Assembly: GCF_963678635.1 (NCBI RefSeq)
Contig: NC_087066.1
Location: forward strand, 50,587,581-50,651,580
DNA length: 64,000 nucleotides
DNA from: Symsagittifera roscoffensis
Lineage: Eukaryota; Xenacoelomorpha; Acoela; Convolutidae
Direction of reading: 5' to 3'
A program made the position numbers and the translations under genes. A model generated the notes under the pieces. The model had not been told where the DNA came from and did no database searches. It was given only the letters and a program-made list of their open reading frames with translations. The first letter of the stretch is position 1. The number at the start of each line of letters is the position of its first letter. This document shows, in pieces, positions 41,350-57,000 of this stretch.

Positions 41350-43790
41350 TTGAAGGAACTGAAAAAATCAAAAGATCCGAAGAAAAACGTATCAAACAAC
41401 CGTAGCATTAAACATTTCTTACAAAAACATTTTTACGAAATTACATTACAAAAAATCAAAAGATCCGAAGAAAAACGTATCAAACAACCGTAGCATTAAA
41501 CATTTCGTACAAAAACATTTTTACAAAATTACATTAAAAAACAAAGTGACTAAAATGATTGAACTAATACTCCAAGAGTGAATACTAAAATTTCAGTTGA
41601 TTATCAAGGAACGAGTTTAAGTACACCGCTTTTAAAAATCAAAAGATCCGAAGAAAAACGTATCAAACAACCGTAGCATTAAACATTTCGTACAAAAACA
41701 TTATTACGAAATTACATTAAAAAACAAAGTGGCTAAAAGGATTGAACTAATACTCCATCAGTGAATGATGAAATTTTAGTTGATTATCAATGAACGAGTT
41801 GAAGTACACCGCTGACCAAATCATCATTAATTCCCGATTCAAATGTGTTAAAAAACTTCTCACATTAACAAAGGCAAGCTTGATCAGCATTTACAATACC
41901 ACTATCTGGACAAAAAGAAACTTTACCTGAACAACGCCATCGTTTAAACCCAACACTAACGATGAAGCAAAAAAAAGTAATATGCTTTGATAAGAGTACG
42001 AGAAAGTATCAACAGATCTAAAGAGAAGCTTTTAAACGGCTCTTCCAATATCATCATCTTGAAATATAAAACTAAAAAAAAGAACAAACGATAGCAAACA
42101 TGGCCAAAAAAGTAGATTAAATCTTCGACAGATTTTGAAGGAACTGAAAAAATCAAAAGATCCGAAGAAAAACGTATCAAACAACCGTAGCATTTAACAT
42201 TTCGTACAAAAACATTTTTACGAAATTACATTACAAAAAATCAAAACATCCGAAGAAAAACGTATCAAACAACCGTAGCATTAAACATTTCGTACAAAAA
42301 CATTTTTACGAAATTACATTAAAAAAAGTGGCTAAAATGATTGAAATAATACTCCATCAGTGAATGATAAAATTTCAGTTGATTATCATGAACGAGTTTA
42401 AGTACACCGCTTTTAAAAATCAGAAGATCCGAAGAAAAACGTATCAAACAACCGTAGCATTAAACATTTCGTACAAAAACATTATTACGAAATTACATTA
42501 AAAAACAAAGTGGCTAAAAGGATTGAACTAATACTCCATCAGTGAATGATGAAATTTCAGTTGATTATCAATGAACGAGTTGAAGTACACCGCTGACCAA
42601 ATCATCATTAATTCCCGATTCAAATATGTTAAAAAACTTCTCACATTAACAAAGGCAAGCTTGATCAGCATTTACAATACCACTATCTGGACAAAAAGAA
42701 ACTTTACCTGAACAACGCCATCATTTAAACCCAACACTAACGATGAAGCAAAAAAAAGTAATATGCTTTGATAAGAGTACGAGAAAGTATCAACAGATCT
42801 AAAGAGAAGCTTTCAAACGGCTCTTCCAATATCATCATCTTGAAACATAAAACTAGCGAAAAGAACAAACGATAGCAAACATGGCCAAAAAAGTAGATTA
42901 AATCTTCGACAGATTTTGAAGGAACTGAAAAAATCAAAAGATCCGAAGAAAAACGTATCAAACAACCGTAGCATTAAACATTTCGTACAAAAAAAAACAT
43001 ATTTACGAAATTACATTACAAAAAATCAAAAGATCCGAAGAAAAACGTATCAAACAACCGTAGCATTAAACATTTCGTACAAAAACATATTTACGAAATT
43101 ACATTAAAAAACAAAGTGGCTAAAATGATTGAAATAATACTCCATCAGTGAATGATAAAATTTCAGTTGATTATCATGAACGAGTTTAAGTACACCGCTT
43201 TTAAAAATCAAAAGATCCGAAGAAAAACGTATCAAACAACCGTAGCATTAAACATTTCGTACAAAAACATTATTACGAAATTACATTAAAAAACAAAGTG
43301 GCTAAAAGGATTGAACTAATACTCCATCAGTGAATGATGAAATTTCAGTTGATTATCAATGGACGAGTTGAAGTACACCGCTGACCAAATCATCATTAAT
43401 TCCCGATTCAAATATGTTAAAAAACTTCTCACATTAACAAAGGCAAGCTTGATCAGCATTTACAATACCACTATCTGGACAAAAAGAAACTTTACCTGAA
43501 CAACGCCATCATTTAAACCCAACACTAACGATGAAGCAAAAAAAAAAGTAATATGCTTTGATAAGAGTACGAGAAAGTATCAACAGATCTAAAGAGAAGC
43601 TTTCAAACGGCTCTTCCAATATCATCATCTTGAAACTTAAAACTAGAGAAAAGAACAAACGATAGCAAACATGGCCAAAAAAGTAGACTAAATCTTCGAC
43701 AGATTTTGAAGGACCTGAAAAAATCAAAAGAAAGTCGTAAAAAACACAACCGTGGCAGTAAAAAGAATCATATAAAAACATTAAAACAGA
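41350..43790. repeat. Higher-order repeat of about 781-788 bp within the satellite
   Basis: The junction 'gtacaccgcttttaaaaatc' recurs at 41621, 42402 and 43190, and the 85-base module starting 'atcaaaagatccgaagaaaa' is duplicated in tandem in each unit. The unit equals one full monomer plus a partial one joined at the same internal deletion. Confidence 0.8.
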
Positions 43791-45499
43791 AAAAAATATA
43801 TGTGTTAACTATTGTCAATTAACTATATTAAGTACACCGCTGATCAAATCGTCAACAATTCCCGACTCAGGTGTCTTAAAAAACTTCTGACATTAACATA
43901 GGCAAGCTTGATCAGCATTTACAGTACCACTATCTGGACAAAAGAAAACTTTATCTGAACATCGTCATCAATTAAACCCAACGATAACGATGAAGCAAAA
44001 AAAGTACCATGCTTTCATCAGAGTATGAGAAAGTATCAACAGATCTAAAGAGAAGCTTTCAAACGGCTCTTCCAATATCATGGTCTCGAAACATAAAACT
44101 AGAGAAACGAACTAACGATAGCAAACATTATCAAAAAAATAGATTATAATTTCGACGGAGTTTGAAAAACCTGAAAAAAGCACAAGATCCGAAGAAAACG
44201 TTTTTAACACAACCGTTGCAGAAAAAAAAATCGTACAAAAACATTAATACTAAACTAATACGTTAAACAAAACATATTGAATAAAATGATTGAACTAATA
44301 CTCAATCAGAGAATGACAAAAATTCAGTTGATTGTCAATGAACGAGTTTAAGTACACCGCTGACCAAATCGTCAACAATTCCCGATTCAGATGTCTTAAA
44401 AAACTTCTGACATTAACAAAAGCAAGTTTGATCAGCATTTACAATACCACCATCTGGACAAAAAGAAACTTTACCTCAACATCGTCATCAGTTAAACCCA
44501 ACGATAACGATAAAGCAAAAAGAGTAATATGTTTTGCTCAGAGTACGAGAAAGTATCAACAGATCTAAAGAGAAGCGTTCAAACGGCTCTTCCAATATCA
44601 TCATCTTGAAACATAAGACTAGAGAAAAGAACAAACGATAGCAAACATGGCCGAAAAAGCTGATTAAATCTTCGAGAGAATTTGAAGGACCTGAAAACAT
44701 CAAAGGAAAGTCGTAAAAAACACAAACGTGGCAGTAAAAAGAATCATACAAAAACATTTAAACAAAAAAAAACATTAGTTAACTTTTGTCAATTAACTAT
44801 ATTAAGTACACCGCTGATCAAATCGTCAACAATTCCCGATTCAGGTGTCTTAAAAAACTTCTGACATTAACATAGGCAAGCTTGATCAGCATTTACAGTA
44901 CAACTATCTGGACAAAAGAAAACTTTATCTGAACATCGTCATCAATTAAGCCCAACGATAACGATGAAGCAATAAAATGTTTTGATCAGAGTACGAGAAA
45001 GTATCAACAGATCTAAAGCGAAGCTTTCAAACGGCTCTTCCAATATCATCATCTTGAAACATAAGACTTGAGAAAAGAACAAACGATAGCAAACATGAAA
45101 AAAAAATTAGATTATAACTTCGACGGAGTTTGAAAGACCTGAAAATTCACAAGATCCGAAAAAAAACGTATTAAACACAACCGTTGCAGCAAAAAAAATT
45201 TCGTACAAAAACATTAATACAAAACTACTACGTTAAACAAAACATATTGACTAAAATGATTGAACTAATACTCAATCAGAGAATGACAAAATTTCAGTTG
45301 ATTGTCAATGAACGAGTTTAAGTACACCGCTGACCAAATCGTCAACAATTCCCGATTCAGATGTCTTAAAAAACTTCTGACATTAACAAAAGCAAGTTTG
45401 ATCAGCATTTACAATACCACCATCTGGACAAAGAGAAACTTTAACTGAACATCTTCATCAATTAAACCCAACGATAACTATGAAGCAAAAAATAAAAAC

Positions 45500-48400
45500 A
45501 TGCTTTGATCAGAGTACGAGAAAGTATCAACAGATCTAAAGAGAAGCGTTCAAACGGCTCTTCCAATATCATCATCTTGAAACATAAGACTAGTGAAAAG
45601 AACAAACGATAGCAAACATGGCCAAAAAAGTAGATTAAATCTTCAACAGATTTTGAAGGACCTGAAAAAATCAAAAGAAAGTCGTAAAAAACACAACCGT
45701 GGCAGAAAAAAGAATCATACAAAAACATTAAAACAAAAAAAACAGTAGTTAACTTTTGTCAATTAACTATATTAAGTACACCGCTGATCAAATCGTCAAT
45801 TCCCGATTCAGGTGTCTTAAAAAACTTCTGACATTAACATAGGCAAGCTTGATCAGCATTTACAGTACCACTATCTGGACAAAAAACTTTATCTGAACAT
45901 CGTCATCAATTAAACCCAACGATAACGATGAAGCAAAAAAAGTACAATGCTTTCATCAGAGTATGAGAAAGTATCAACAGATCTAAAGAGAAGCTTTCAA
46001 ACGGCTCTTCCAATATCATGGTCTCGAAACATAAAACTAGAGAAACGAACTAACGATAGCAAACATCAAAAAATTAGATTATAATTTCGACGGAGTTTGA
46101 AAGACCTGAAAAAAGCACAAGATCCGAAGAAAACGTATTTAACACAAACGTTGCAGAAAAAAAAATTCGTACAAAAACATTAATACAAAACTACTACGTT
46201 AAACAAAACATATTGACTAATATGATTGAACTAATACTCAATCAGAGAATGACAAAATTTCAGTTGATTGTCAATGAACGAGTTTAAGTACACCGCTGAC
46301 CAAATCGTCAACAATTCCCGATTCAGATGTCTTGAAAAACTTCTGATCAGCATTTACAATACAACCATCTGGACAAAGAGAAACTTTACCTGAACATCGT
46401 CATCAATTAAACCCAACGATAACTATGAAGCAAAAAATAATAATATGCTTTGATCAGAGTACGAGAAAGTATCAACAGATCTAAAGAGAAGCGTTCAAAC
46501 GGCTCTCCAATAGCATCATCTCGAAACATAAGACTAGCAAAAAGAACAAACGATAGCAAACATGGCCAAAAAAAGTAGATTTAATCTTCGACAGATTTTG
46601 AAGGACCTGAAAAAATCAAAAGAAAGTCGTAAAAAACACAACCGTGGCGGTAAAAAGAATCATACAAAAACATTTAAACAAAAAAAAAACATTAGTTAAC
46701 TTTTGTCAATTAACTATATTAAGTACACCGCTGATCAAATCGTCAACAATTCCCGATTCAGGTGTCTTAAAAAACTTTGACATTAACATAGGCAAGCTTG
46801 ACCAGCATTTACAGTACAACTATCTGGACAAAAGAAAACTTTATCTGAACATCGTCATCAATTAAACCCAACGATAACGATGAAGCAAAAAAAGTACCAT
46901 GCTTTCATCAGAGTATGAGAAAGTATCAACAGATCTAAAGAGAAGCTTTCAAACGGCTCTTTCAATATCATGGTCTCGAAACATAAAACTAGAGAAACGA
47001 ACTAACGATAGCAAACATTATCAAAAAATTAGATTATAATTTCGACGGAGTTTGAAAGACCTGAAAAAAGCACAAGATCCGAAGAAAACGTATTTAACAC
47101 AACCGTTGCAGAAAAAAATTCGTACAAAAACATTAATACTAAACTAATACGTTAAACAAAACATATTGAATAAAATGATTGAACTAATACTCAATCAGAG
47201 AATGACAAAAATTCAGTTGATTGTCAATGAACGAGTTTAAGTACACCGCTGACCAAATCGTCAACAATTCCCGATTCAGATGTCATGAAAAACTTCAAAT
47301 TTTCACATGAACAACATTAACAAAAGCAAATTGACTAAAACAGTGAATTGACTAAAAAATGATTAAAATGAGACTCAATCAGAGGAAAACAAACGTTCAG
47401 TTGATTGTCAATTAACTATATCAAGTACACCGCGGATCAAATCGTCAAGAATTTCCGATTCAGGTGTCTTAAAAAACTTCTGACATTAACAAAGGCAAGC
47501 TTGATCAGCATTTACAGTACCATTATCTGGACAAAAGAAAACTTTATCTGAACATCGTCATCAATTAAGCCCAACGATAACGATGAAGCAATAATATGTT
47601 TTGATCAGAGTACGAGAAAGTATCAACAGATCTAAAGCGAAGCTTTCAAACGGCTCTTCCAATATCATCATCTCAAAACATGAAACTAGAGAAAAAAACT
47701 AACGATAGCAAACATTGTCAAAAAATTAGATTATAACTTCGACAGTTTGAAAAACCTGAAAATTCACAAGATCCGAAAAAAACGTATTAAACACAACCGT
47801 TGCAGCAAAAAAAATTTCGTACAAAAACATTAATACAAAACTACTACGTTAAACAAAACATATTGACTAAAATGATTGAACTAATACTCAATCAGAGAAT
47901 GACAAAATTTCAGTTGATTGTCAATGAACGAGTTTAAGTACACCGCTGACCAAATCGTCAACAATTCCCGATTCAGATGTCTTAAAAAACTTCTGACATT
48001 AACAAAAGCAAGTTTGATCAGCATTTACAATACCACCATCTGGACAAAAAGAAACTTTACCTCAACATCGTCATCAGTTAAACCCAACGATAACGATAAA
48101 GCAAAAAGAGTAATATGTTTTGATCAGAGTACGAGAAAGTATCAACAGATCTAAAGAGAAGCGTTCAAACGGCTCTTCCAATATCATCATCTTGAAACAT
48201 AAGACTAGTGAAAAGAACAAACGATAGCAAACATGGCCAAAAAAGTAGATTAAATCTTCAACAGATTTTGAAGGACCTGAAAAAATCAAAAGAAAGTCGT
48301 AAAAAACACAACCGTGGCAGAAAAAAGAATCATACAAAAACATTAAAACAAAAAAAACAGTAGTTAACTTTTGTCAATTAACTATATTAAGTACACCGCT

Positions 48401-50205
48401 GATCAAATCGTCAATTCCCGATTCAGGTGTCTTAAAAAACTTCTGACATTAACATAGGCAAGCTTGATCAGCATTTACAGTACCACTATCTGGACAAAAA
48501 ACTTTATCTGAACATCGTCATCAATTAAACCCAACGATAACGATGAAGCAAAAAAAGTACAATGCTTTCATCAGAGTATGAGAAAGTATCAACAGATCTA
48601 AAGAGAAGCTTTCAAACGGCTCTTCCAATATCATGGTCTCGAAACATAAAACTAGAGAAACGAACTAACGATAGCAAACATCAAAAAATTAGATTATAAT
48701 TTCGACGGAGTTTGAAAGACCTGAAAAAAGCACAAGATCCGAAGAAAATGTATTTAACACAAACGTTGCAGAAAAAAAAATTCGTACAAAAACATTAATA
48801 CAAAACTACTACGTTAAACAAAACATATTGACTAATATGATTGAACTAATACTCAATCAGAGAATGACAAAATTTCAGTTGATTGTCAATGAACGAGTTT
48901 AAGTACACCGCTGACCAAATCGTCAACAATTCCCGATTCAGATGTCTTGAAAAACTTCTGATCAGCATTTACAATACAACCATCTGGACAAAGAGAAACT
49001 TTACCTGAACATCGTCATCAATTAAACCCAACGATAACTATGAAGCAAAAAATAATAATATGCTTTGATCAGAGTACGAGAAAGTATCAACAGATCTAAA
49101 GAGAAGCGTTCAAACGGCTCTCCAATAGCATCATCTCGAAACATAAGACTAGCAAAAAGAACAAAAGATAGCAAACATGGCCAAAAAAAGTAGATTTAAT
49201 CTTCGACAGATTTTGAAGGACCTGAAAAAATCAAAAGAAAGTCGTAAAAAACACAACCGTGGCGGTAAAAAGAATCATACAAAAACATTTAAACAAAAAA
49301 AAAACATTAGTTAACTTTTGTCAATTAACTATATTAAGTACACCGCTGATCAAATCGTCAACAATTCCCGATTCAGGTGTCTTAAAAAACTTTGACATTA
49401 ACATAGGCAAGCTTGACCAGCATTTACAGTACAACTATCTGGACAAAAGAAAACTTTATCTGAACATCGTCATCAATTAAACCCAACGATAACGATGAAG
49501 CAAAAAAAGTACCATGCTTTCATCAGAGTATGAGAAAGTATCAACAGATCTAAAGAGAAGCTTTCAAACGGCTCTTCCAATATCATGGTCTCGAAACATA
49601 AAACTAGAGAAACGAACTAACGATAGCAAACATTATCAAAAAATTAGATTATAATTTCGACGGAGTTTGAAAGACCTGAAAAAAGCACAAGATCCGAAGA
49701 AAACGTATTTAACACAACCGTTGCAGAAAAAAATTCGTACAAAAACATTAATACTAAACTAATACGTTAAACAAAACATATTGAATAAAATGATTGAACT
49801 AATACTCAATCAGAGAATGACAAAAATTCAGTTGATTGTCAATGAACGAGTTTAAGTACACCGCTGACCAAATCGTCAACAATTCCCGATTCAGATGTCA
49901 TGAAAAACTTCAAATTTTCACATGAACAACATTAACAAAAGCAAATTGACTAAAACAGTGAATTGACTAAAAAATGATTAAAATGAGACTCAATCAGAGG
50001 AAAACAAACGTTCAGTTGATTGTCAATTAACTATATCAAGTACACCGCGGATCAAATCGTCAAGAATTTCCGATTCAGGTGTCTTAAAAAACTTCTGACA
50101 TTAACAAAGGCAAGCTTGATCAGCATTTACAGTACCATTATCTGGACAAAAGAAAACTTTATCTGAACATCGTCATCAATTAAGCCCAACGATAACGATG
50201 AAGCA
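45500..50205. repeat. Higher-order duplication of period 2,615 bp within the satellite
   Basis: About 45500-47590 and 48115-50205 are near-identical, with single-base differences such as 'aacgatagc' versus 'aaagatagc' (about 46550 and 49165). The unit spans about five monomers and includes shared rare variants such as a shortened monomer at 46340 and 48955 and the 'caaattttcacatgaacaac' join at 47297 and 49912. Confidence 0.85.
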
Positions 50206-51060
50206 AAAAAAGTAATATGTTTTGATCAGAGTACGACAAAGTATCAACAGATCCAAAGCGAAGCTTTCAAACGGCTCTTCCAATATCATCATCATGAAAC
50301 ATAAGACTTGCGAAAAGAACAAACGATAGCCAAAATGGCCAAAAAAGTAGACTAAATCTTCGAAAGATTTTGAAGGACCTTAAAAAATCAAAAGATCCAA
50401 AGAAAGTCGTAAAAACACAATCGTGGCAGTAAAAAGAATCGTACAAGAACCTTTAAACAAAAATAACTAAGTTAAATAACACAGTGACTAAAAATGACTA
50501 AAATGAGACTCAATTAGAGAATAACAAATATTCATTTGGTTGTCAATTAACTATATCAAGTACACCGCGGATCAAATCGTCAAGAATTTCCGATTCAGGT
50601 GTCTTAAAAAACTTCTGACATTAACAAAGGCAAGCTTGATCAGCATTTACAGTACCATTATCTGGACAAAAGAAAACTTTATCTGAACATCGTCATCAAT
50701 TAAGCCCAACGATAACGATGAAGCAAAAAAAGTAATATGTTTTGATCAGAGTACGACAAAGTATCAACAGATCCAAAGCGAAGCTTTCAAACGGCTCTTC
50801 CAATATCATCATCATGAAACATAAGACTTGCGAAAAGAACAAACGATAGCCAAAATGGCCAAAAAAGTAGACTAAATCTTCGAAAGATTTTGAAGGACCT
50901 TAAAAAATCAAAAGATCCAAAGAAAGTCGTAAAAACACAATCGTGGCAGTAAAAAGAATCGTACAAGAACCTTTAAACAAAAATAACTAAGTTAAATAAC
51001 ACAGTGACTAAAAATGACTAAAATGAGACTCAATTAGAGAATAACAAATATTCATTTGGT
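50021..51060. repeat. Apparently exact 520-bp tandem duplication
   Basis: 50021-50540 and 50541-51060 agree line by line at a shift of 520, with the first difference only at the end ('tgtcaattaa' versus 'tgtcaatgaa'). Private variants such as 'accgcggatcaaatc' and 'atcatcatgaaacataag' occur in both. Confidence 0.9.
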
Positions 51061-54000
51061 TGTCAATGAACTATATTAAGTACACCGCTCATCAAATCGT
51101 CAACAATTCCCGATTCAGATGTCTTAAAAACTTGTGACATTAACAAAGGCAAGCTTTATCAGCATTTACAGTACCACTATCTGGACAAAAGAAAACTTTA
51201 TCTGAACATCGTCATCAATTAAACCCAACGATAACGATGTAGCAAAAAAGTACCATGCTTTAATCAGAGTATGAGAAAGTATCATTAGATCTAATGAGAA
51301 GCTTACAAACGGCTCTTCCAATATCAAGATCTCAAAACAAAACTAGAAAAACGATAGCAAACATGATCAAAAAGTTAGATTATAACGTCGACAGTTTGAA
51401 AGACCTGAAATAACCACAAGATCCGAAGAAAACGTAAAACAACACAACCGTTGCAGTAAAAAAATTCTTACAATAATATTAATACAAAACTACTACGCTA
51501 AGCGAAACATATTGACTAAAATGATTGATATGATACTCAATCAGAGAATGACAAAATTTCAGTTGATTATCAATGAACGAGTTTAAGTACACCGCTGATC
51601 AAATCCTCAGCCATTCCCGATTTAGATGTCTTAAAAAACTTCTGACATTAACAAAAGCAAGTTTGATAAGCATTTACAATACCACCATCTGGATAAAAAG
51701 AAACTTTACCTCAACATCGTCATCAATTAAACCAAACGATAACGAACGAAGCAAAACAAGTAACATGCTTTCATCAGAGTATGAGAAAGTATCAACAGAT
51801 CTAATGAGAAGCTTACAAACGGCTCTTCCAATTTCAAGATCTCGAAACATAAAACTAGAGCAAAGAACAAACGATAGCAAAAATGGCCAAAAAAAGTAGA
51901 TTAAACCTTCGACAGATTTTGAAGGACCTGAAAGAATCAAAAGATCTAAAGAAAATTGTTAAAAAAACAGAACCGTGGCAGTAAAGAGAACCGTAGAAAA
52001 ACATTAAATCAAAAAAAACTACGCTAAATAACACAGTGACTAAAAATGATTAAAAAGAGACTCAATCAGAGAATAGCAAACTTTCAGTTAATTGTCAATG
52101 AACTATATTAAGTACACCGCTGATCAAATCGTCAACAACTCCCGAGGCAGATGTCTCAAAAAACTTCTGACATTAACAAAGGCAAGCTTGATCAGCATTT
52201 AAGAACCACTATCTGGACAAAAGAAAACTTTATCTAAACATCGTCATCAATTAAACAAAACGATAACGATCAAGCAAAAAAGTACCATGCTTTCATCAGA
52301 ATATGAGAAAGTATCAACAGATCTAAAAAGAAGCTTTCAAACGGCTCTTCCAATATCATCATCTCAAAACATGAAACTAGAGAAAAAAACTAACGATAGC
52401 AAACATTGTCAAAAAATTAGATTATAACTTCGACAGTTTGAAAAACCTGAAATTATCACACGATCCGAATAAAACGTAAAACACACAACCATTGCAGTAA
52501 AAAAAATCGAACCAAAAATTATTAATACAAAACTACTACGTTAAACAAAACATAATGACTAAAATGATTGAACTAATACTCAATCAGAGAATGACAAAAT
52601 TTCAGTTGATTGTCAATGAACAAGTTTAAGTACACCGCTGACCAAATCGTCAACAATTTCCGATTCAGATGTCATAAAAAACTTCTGACATTAACAAAAG
52701 CAAGTTTGATCAGCATTTACAATACCACCATCTGGAAAAAAAGAAACTTTACCTCAACATCGTCATCAGTTAAACCCAACGATAACGATAAAGCAAAAAG
52801 AGTAATATGCTTTGCTCAGAGTACGAGAAAGTATCAACAGATCTAAAGAGAAGCTTTCAAACGGCTCTTCCAATATCATCATCTTGAAACATAAAACTAG
52901 AGAAAAGAACAAACGATAGCGAACATGGCCAAAAAAGAAGATTAAATCTTCGTCAGATTTTGAAGGACCTGAAAAAATCAAAAGATCCAAAGAAAATTGT
53001 AAAAAACACAATGGTGGCAGTAAAAAGAATCGTACAAAAACATTAAAACAAAAAGAACTACTTTAAATAACCCAGTGAACAAAAATGATTAAAATGAGAC
53101 TAAATCAGAGAATAACAAACTTTCAGTTGATTGACAATGAACTATATTAAGTACACTGCTGATCAAATCGTCAACAATATTCGATTCAGATGTCTTGAAA
53201 AACTTCTGACATTAACAAAAGCAAGCTTGATCAGCATTTACAGTACCACTATCTGGACAAAAAGTAACTTTACCTGAACATCGTCATCAATTAAACCAAC
53301 AATAACGGTTAATCAAAAAAGTACCATGCTTTCATCAGAGTATGGAAAAGTATAAAAACATTAAGACAGAACTACGTACAAAAACATTAAAACAGAACTA
53401 CTACGTTAAAAAAAACCTATTGACTAAAATGATTGAACTAATACTCAATCAGAGAATGACAATATTTCAGTTGATTATAAACGAACGAGTTTAAGTACAC
53501 CGCTGACCAAATTGTCAGTCATTCCCGATTCAGATGTCTTGAAAAACTTCTGACACTAACAAAAGCAATCTTGATCAGCAATTACAAAAATACCATTTGG
53601 ACAAAAAAAAATTTACCTGAATATCGTCATCAATTAAACCCAACGATAACGATGAAGCAAAAAAAGTAATATGCTTTGATCAGAGTACAAGAAAGTATCA
53701 ACAGATCTAAAGAAAAGCTTTCAAACGGCTCTTCCCATATCATCATCTTGAAACATAAAACTAGAGAAAAGAACAAACGATAGCAAACATGGCCAAAAAA
53801 GTGGATTAAATCTTCGACAGATTTTGAAGGACCTGAAAAAATGAACAGATCCAAAGAGAATCGTAAAAAACACAACCGTGGCAGTAGAAAGAATCGTACA
53901 AAAACATTAAAACAAAAAAAACTACGTTAAATAAAACAGTGACTAGAAAAGATTAAAATGAGACTCAATCAGAGAAAAACAAACTTTCAGTTGATTGTCA

Positions 54001-57000
54001 ATGAACTATATTAAGTACAAAGCTGACCAAACCATCATTAATTCCCGATTCAGATGTCTTAAAAAAACTTCTGACATTAAGAAAGGCAAGCTTGATCAGC
54101 ATTTACAGAACCAATATCTGAACAAAAAGAAACTTTATTGAACATCGTCATCAATTAACCTCACTAATACTCAATCAGAGAATAACAAACTTTCAGTTGA
54201 TTATCAACGAACGAGTTTAAGTACATTGCTGACCAAATCATCAACATTTCCCGATTCAGATGTCTTGAAAAACGTTTGACATTAACAAAAGCAATTTGAT
54301 CAGCATTTGCAATAATGCTATCTGGACAAAAAAAATTTAGCTGAACATCGTCATCAAATAAACCCAACGATAACGATGAAGCAAAAAAAGTACCATGCTT
54401 TCATCAGAGTATGAGAAAGTATAAACAGATCTAAAGAGAAGCTTTCAAACGGCTCTTCCAATATCATCATCTCGAAACATGAAACTAGAGAAAAGAACAA
54501 ACGATAACAAAACTGGCCCAAAAAGTAGATTAAATCTTCGACAGATTTCGAAGGACCTGAAAAAATCAGAAGATCCAAGAAAATCGTATATAAACACTGT
54601 GGCAGTAAAAAGAATCGTACAAAATTATTAATAAAAAATTACTACGTTAAACAAAACATATTGGCTGAAATGATTGAACTAAGACTCAACAGGGAAGTGA
54701 CAAAATTTCCGTTGATTATCAAGGAACGAGTTTCAGTAACAGCTGACCACATCGTCGACAATTCCCGATTCAAATGTGTTTAAAAAACTTTTGATATTAA
54801 CAAAGGCAAGCTTGATCATCATTTATAGTACCACTATTTGGACAAAATGAAACTTAATCTGAACATTGTCATCAATTACACTTAACAATAACGGTCAAGC
54901 AAAAAAAATTATATAGTTTGATCAGAGTACGAGAAAGTATCAACAGATCTAAAGAGAAGTTTTCAAACGGCTCTTTCAATACCATCATCTTGAAACATAA
55001 AGTTAGAGAAAAGAACAAACGCTAGCAAACATGGCCAAAAGAAGTAGATTAAAAATTCGACAGATTTTGAAGGACCCGAAAAAATCAGAAGATCCAAGAA
55101 AATCGTAAAAAACACAACAGTGGCAGTAAAAAGAATCGTACAAAAGTATTGAAACAAAAAAACTACGTTAAATAACACAGTGACTAAAAATGATTAAAAG
55201 AAGACTCAATCAGAGAATAACAAACTTTCAGTTGATTATCAATGAACGAGTTTAAGTACACCGCTGACCAAATCGTCAGCCATTCCCGATTTAGATGTCT
55301 TGAAAAACTTCTGACACTAACAAAAGCAACCTTGATCAGCATTTGCAATAATACTATCTGGACAAAAAAAATTTAGCTGAACATCGTCATCAAATAAACC
55401 CAACGATAACGATGAAGCATAAAAAGTACCATGCTTTCATCAGAGTATGAGAAAGTATCAACAGATCTAAAGAGAAGCTTTCAAACGGCTCTTCCAATGT
55501 CATCATCTCGAAACATGAAACTAGAGAAAAGAACAAACGATAACAAAACTGGCCCAAAAAGTAGATAAAATCTTCGACAGATTTCGAAGGACCTGAAAAA
55601 ATCAGAAGATCCAAGAAAATCGTATATAAAAATTATGGCAGTAAAAAGAATCGTACAAAATTATTAATAAAAAAATTACTACGTTAAACAAAACATATTG
55701 ACTAAAATGATTGAACTAAGACTCAACAGGGAAGTGACAAATTTTTCTTTGATTATCAATTAACGAGTTTCAGTAGACCGCTGACCACATCGCCGACAAT
55801 TCCCGATTCAAATGTGTTAAAAAAACTTTTGATATTAACAAAGGCAAGCTTGATCATCATTTATAGTACCACTATTTAGACAAAAGAAAACTTTATCTAA
55901 ACATCGCCATCAATTAAACTTAACAAAAACGGTGAAGCAAAAAAGTAAAATGCTTTGATCAGAGTACGAGAAAGTATCAACAGATCTAAAGAGAAGCCTT
56001 CAAACGGCTCTTCCAATATCATCATCTCGAAACATGAAACAAGAGAAAAGAACAAACGATAGCAAACATAGCCAAAAAAGTAGATTAATTCACGATTCAA
56101 ATGTGTTAAAAAACTTTTGATATTAACAAAGGCAAGCTTGATCATCATTTATAGTACCACTATTTGGACAAAATGAAACTTAATCTGAACATTGTCATCA
56201 ATTACACTTAACAATAACGGTGAAGCAAAAAAAGTAATGAGCTTTGATCAGAGTACGAGAAAGTATCAACAGATCTAAAGAGAAGCTTTCAAACGGCTCT
56301 TCCAATATCATCATCTTGAAACAAAGTTAGAGAAAAGAACAAACGATAGCAAACATGGCCAAAAGAAGTAGATTAAATATTCGACAGATTTTGAAGGACC
56401 TGAAAAAATCAGAAGATCCAAGAAAATCGTAAAAAACACAACCGTGGCAGTAAAAAGAATCGTACAAAAGTATTGAAGCAAAAAAAATACGTTAAATAAC
56501 ACAGTGACTAAAAATGATTAAAATGAGACTCAATCAGAGAATAACAAACTTTCAGTTGATTATCAATGGACGAGTTTAAGTACACCGCTGACCAAATCGT
56601 CAGCCATTCCCGATTTAGATGTCTTGAAAAACGTCTGACACTAACAAAAGAAATCTTGATCAGCATTTACAAAAATACCATCTGAACAAAAGTAAATTTA
56701 CCTGAATATCGTCATCAATTAAACCCAACGATAACGATGAAGCAAAAAAAGTAATATGCGTTGATCAGAGTACAAGAAAGTATCAACAGATCTAAAGAAA
56801 AGCTTTCAAACGGCTCTTCCGATATCATCATCTTGAAACATAAAACTAGAGAAAAGAACAAACGATAGCAAACATGGCCAAAAAAGTAGATTAAATCTTC
56901 GACAGATTTTGAAGGACCTGAAGAAATGAAAAGATCCAAAGAGAATCGTAAAAAAAACACAACCGTGGCAGTAGAAAGAATCGTACAAAAAAAACTACAT

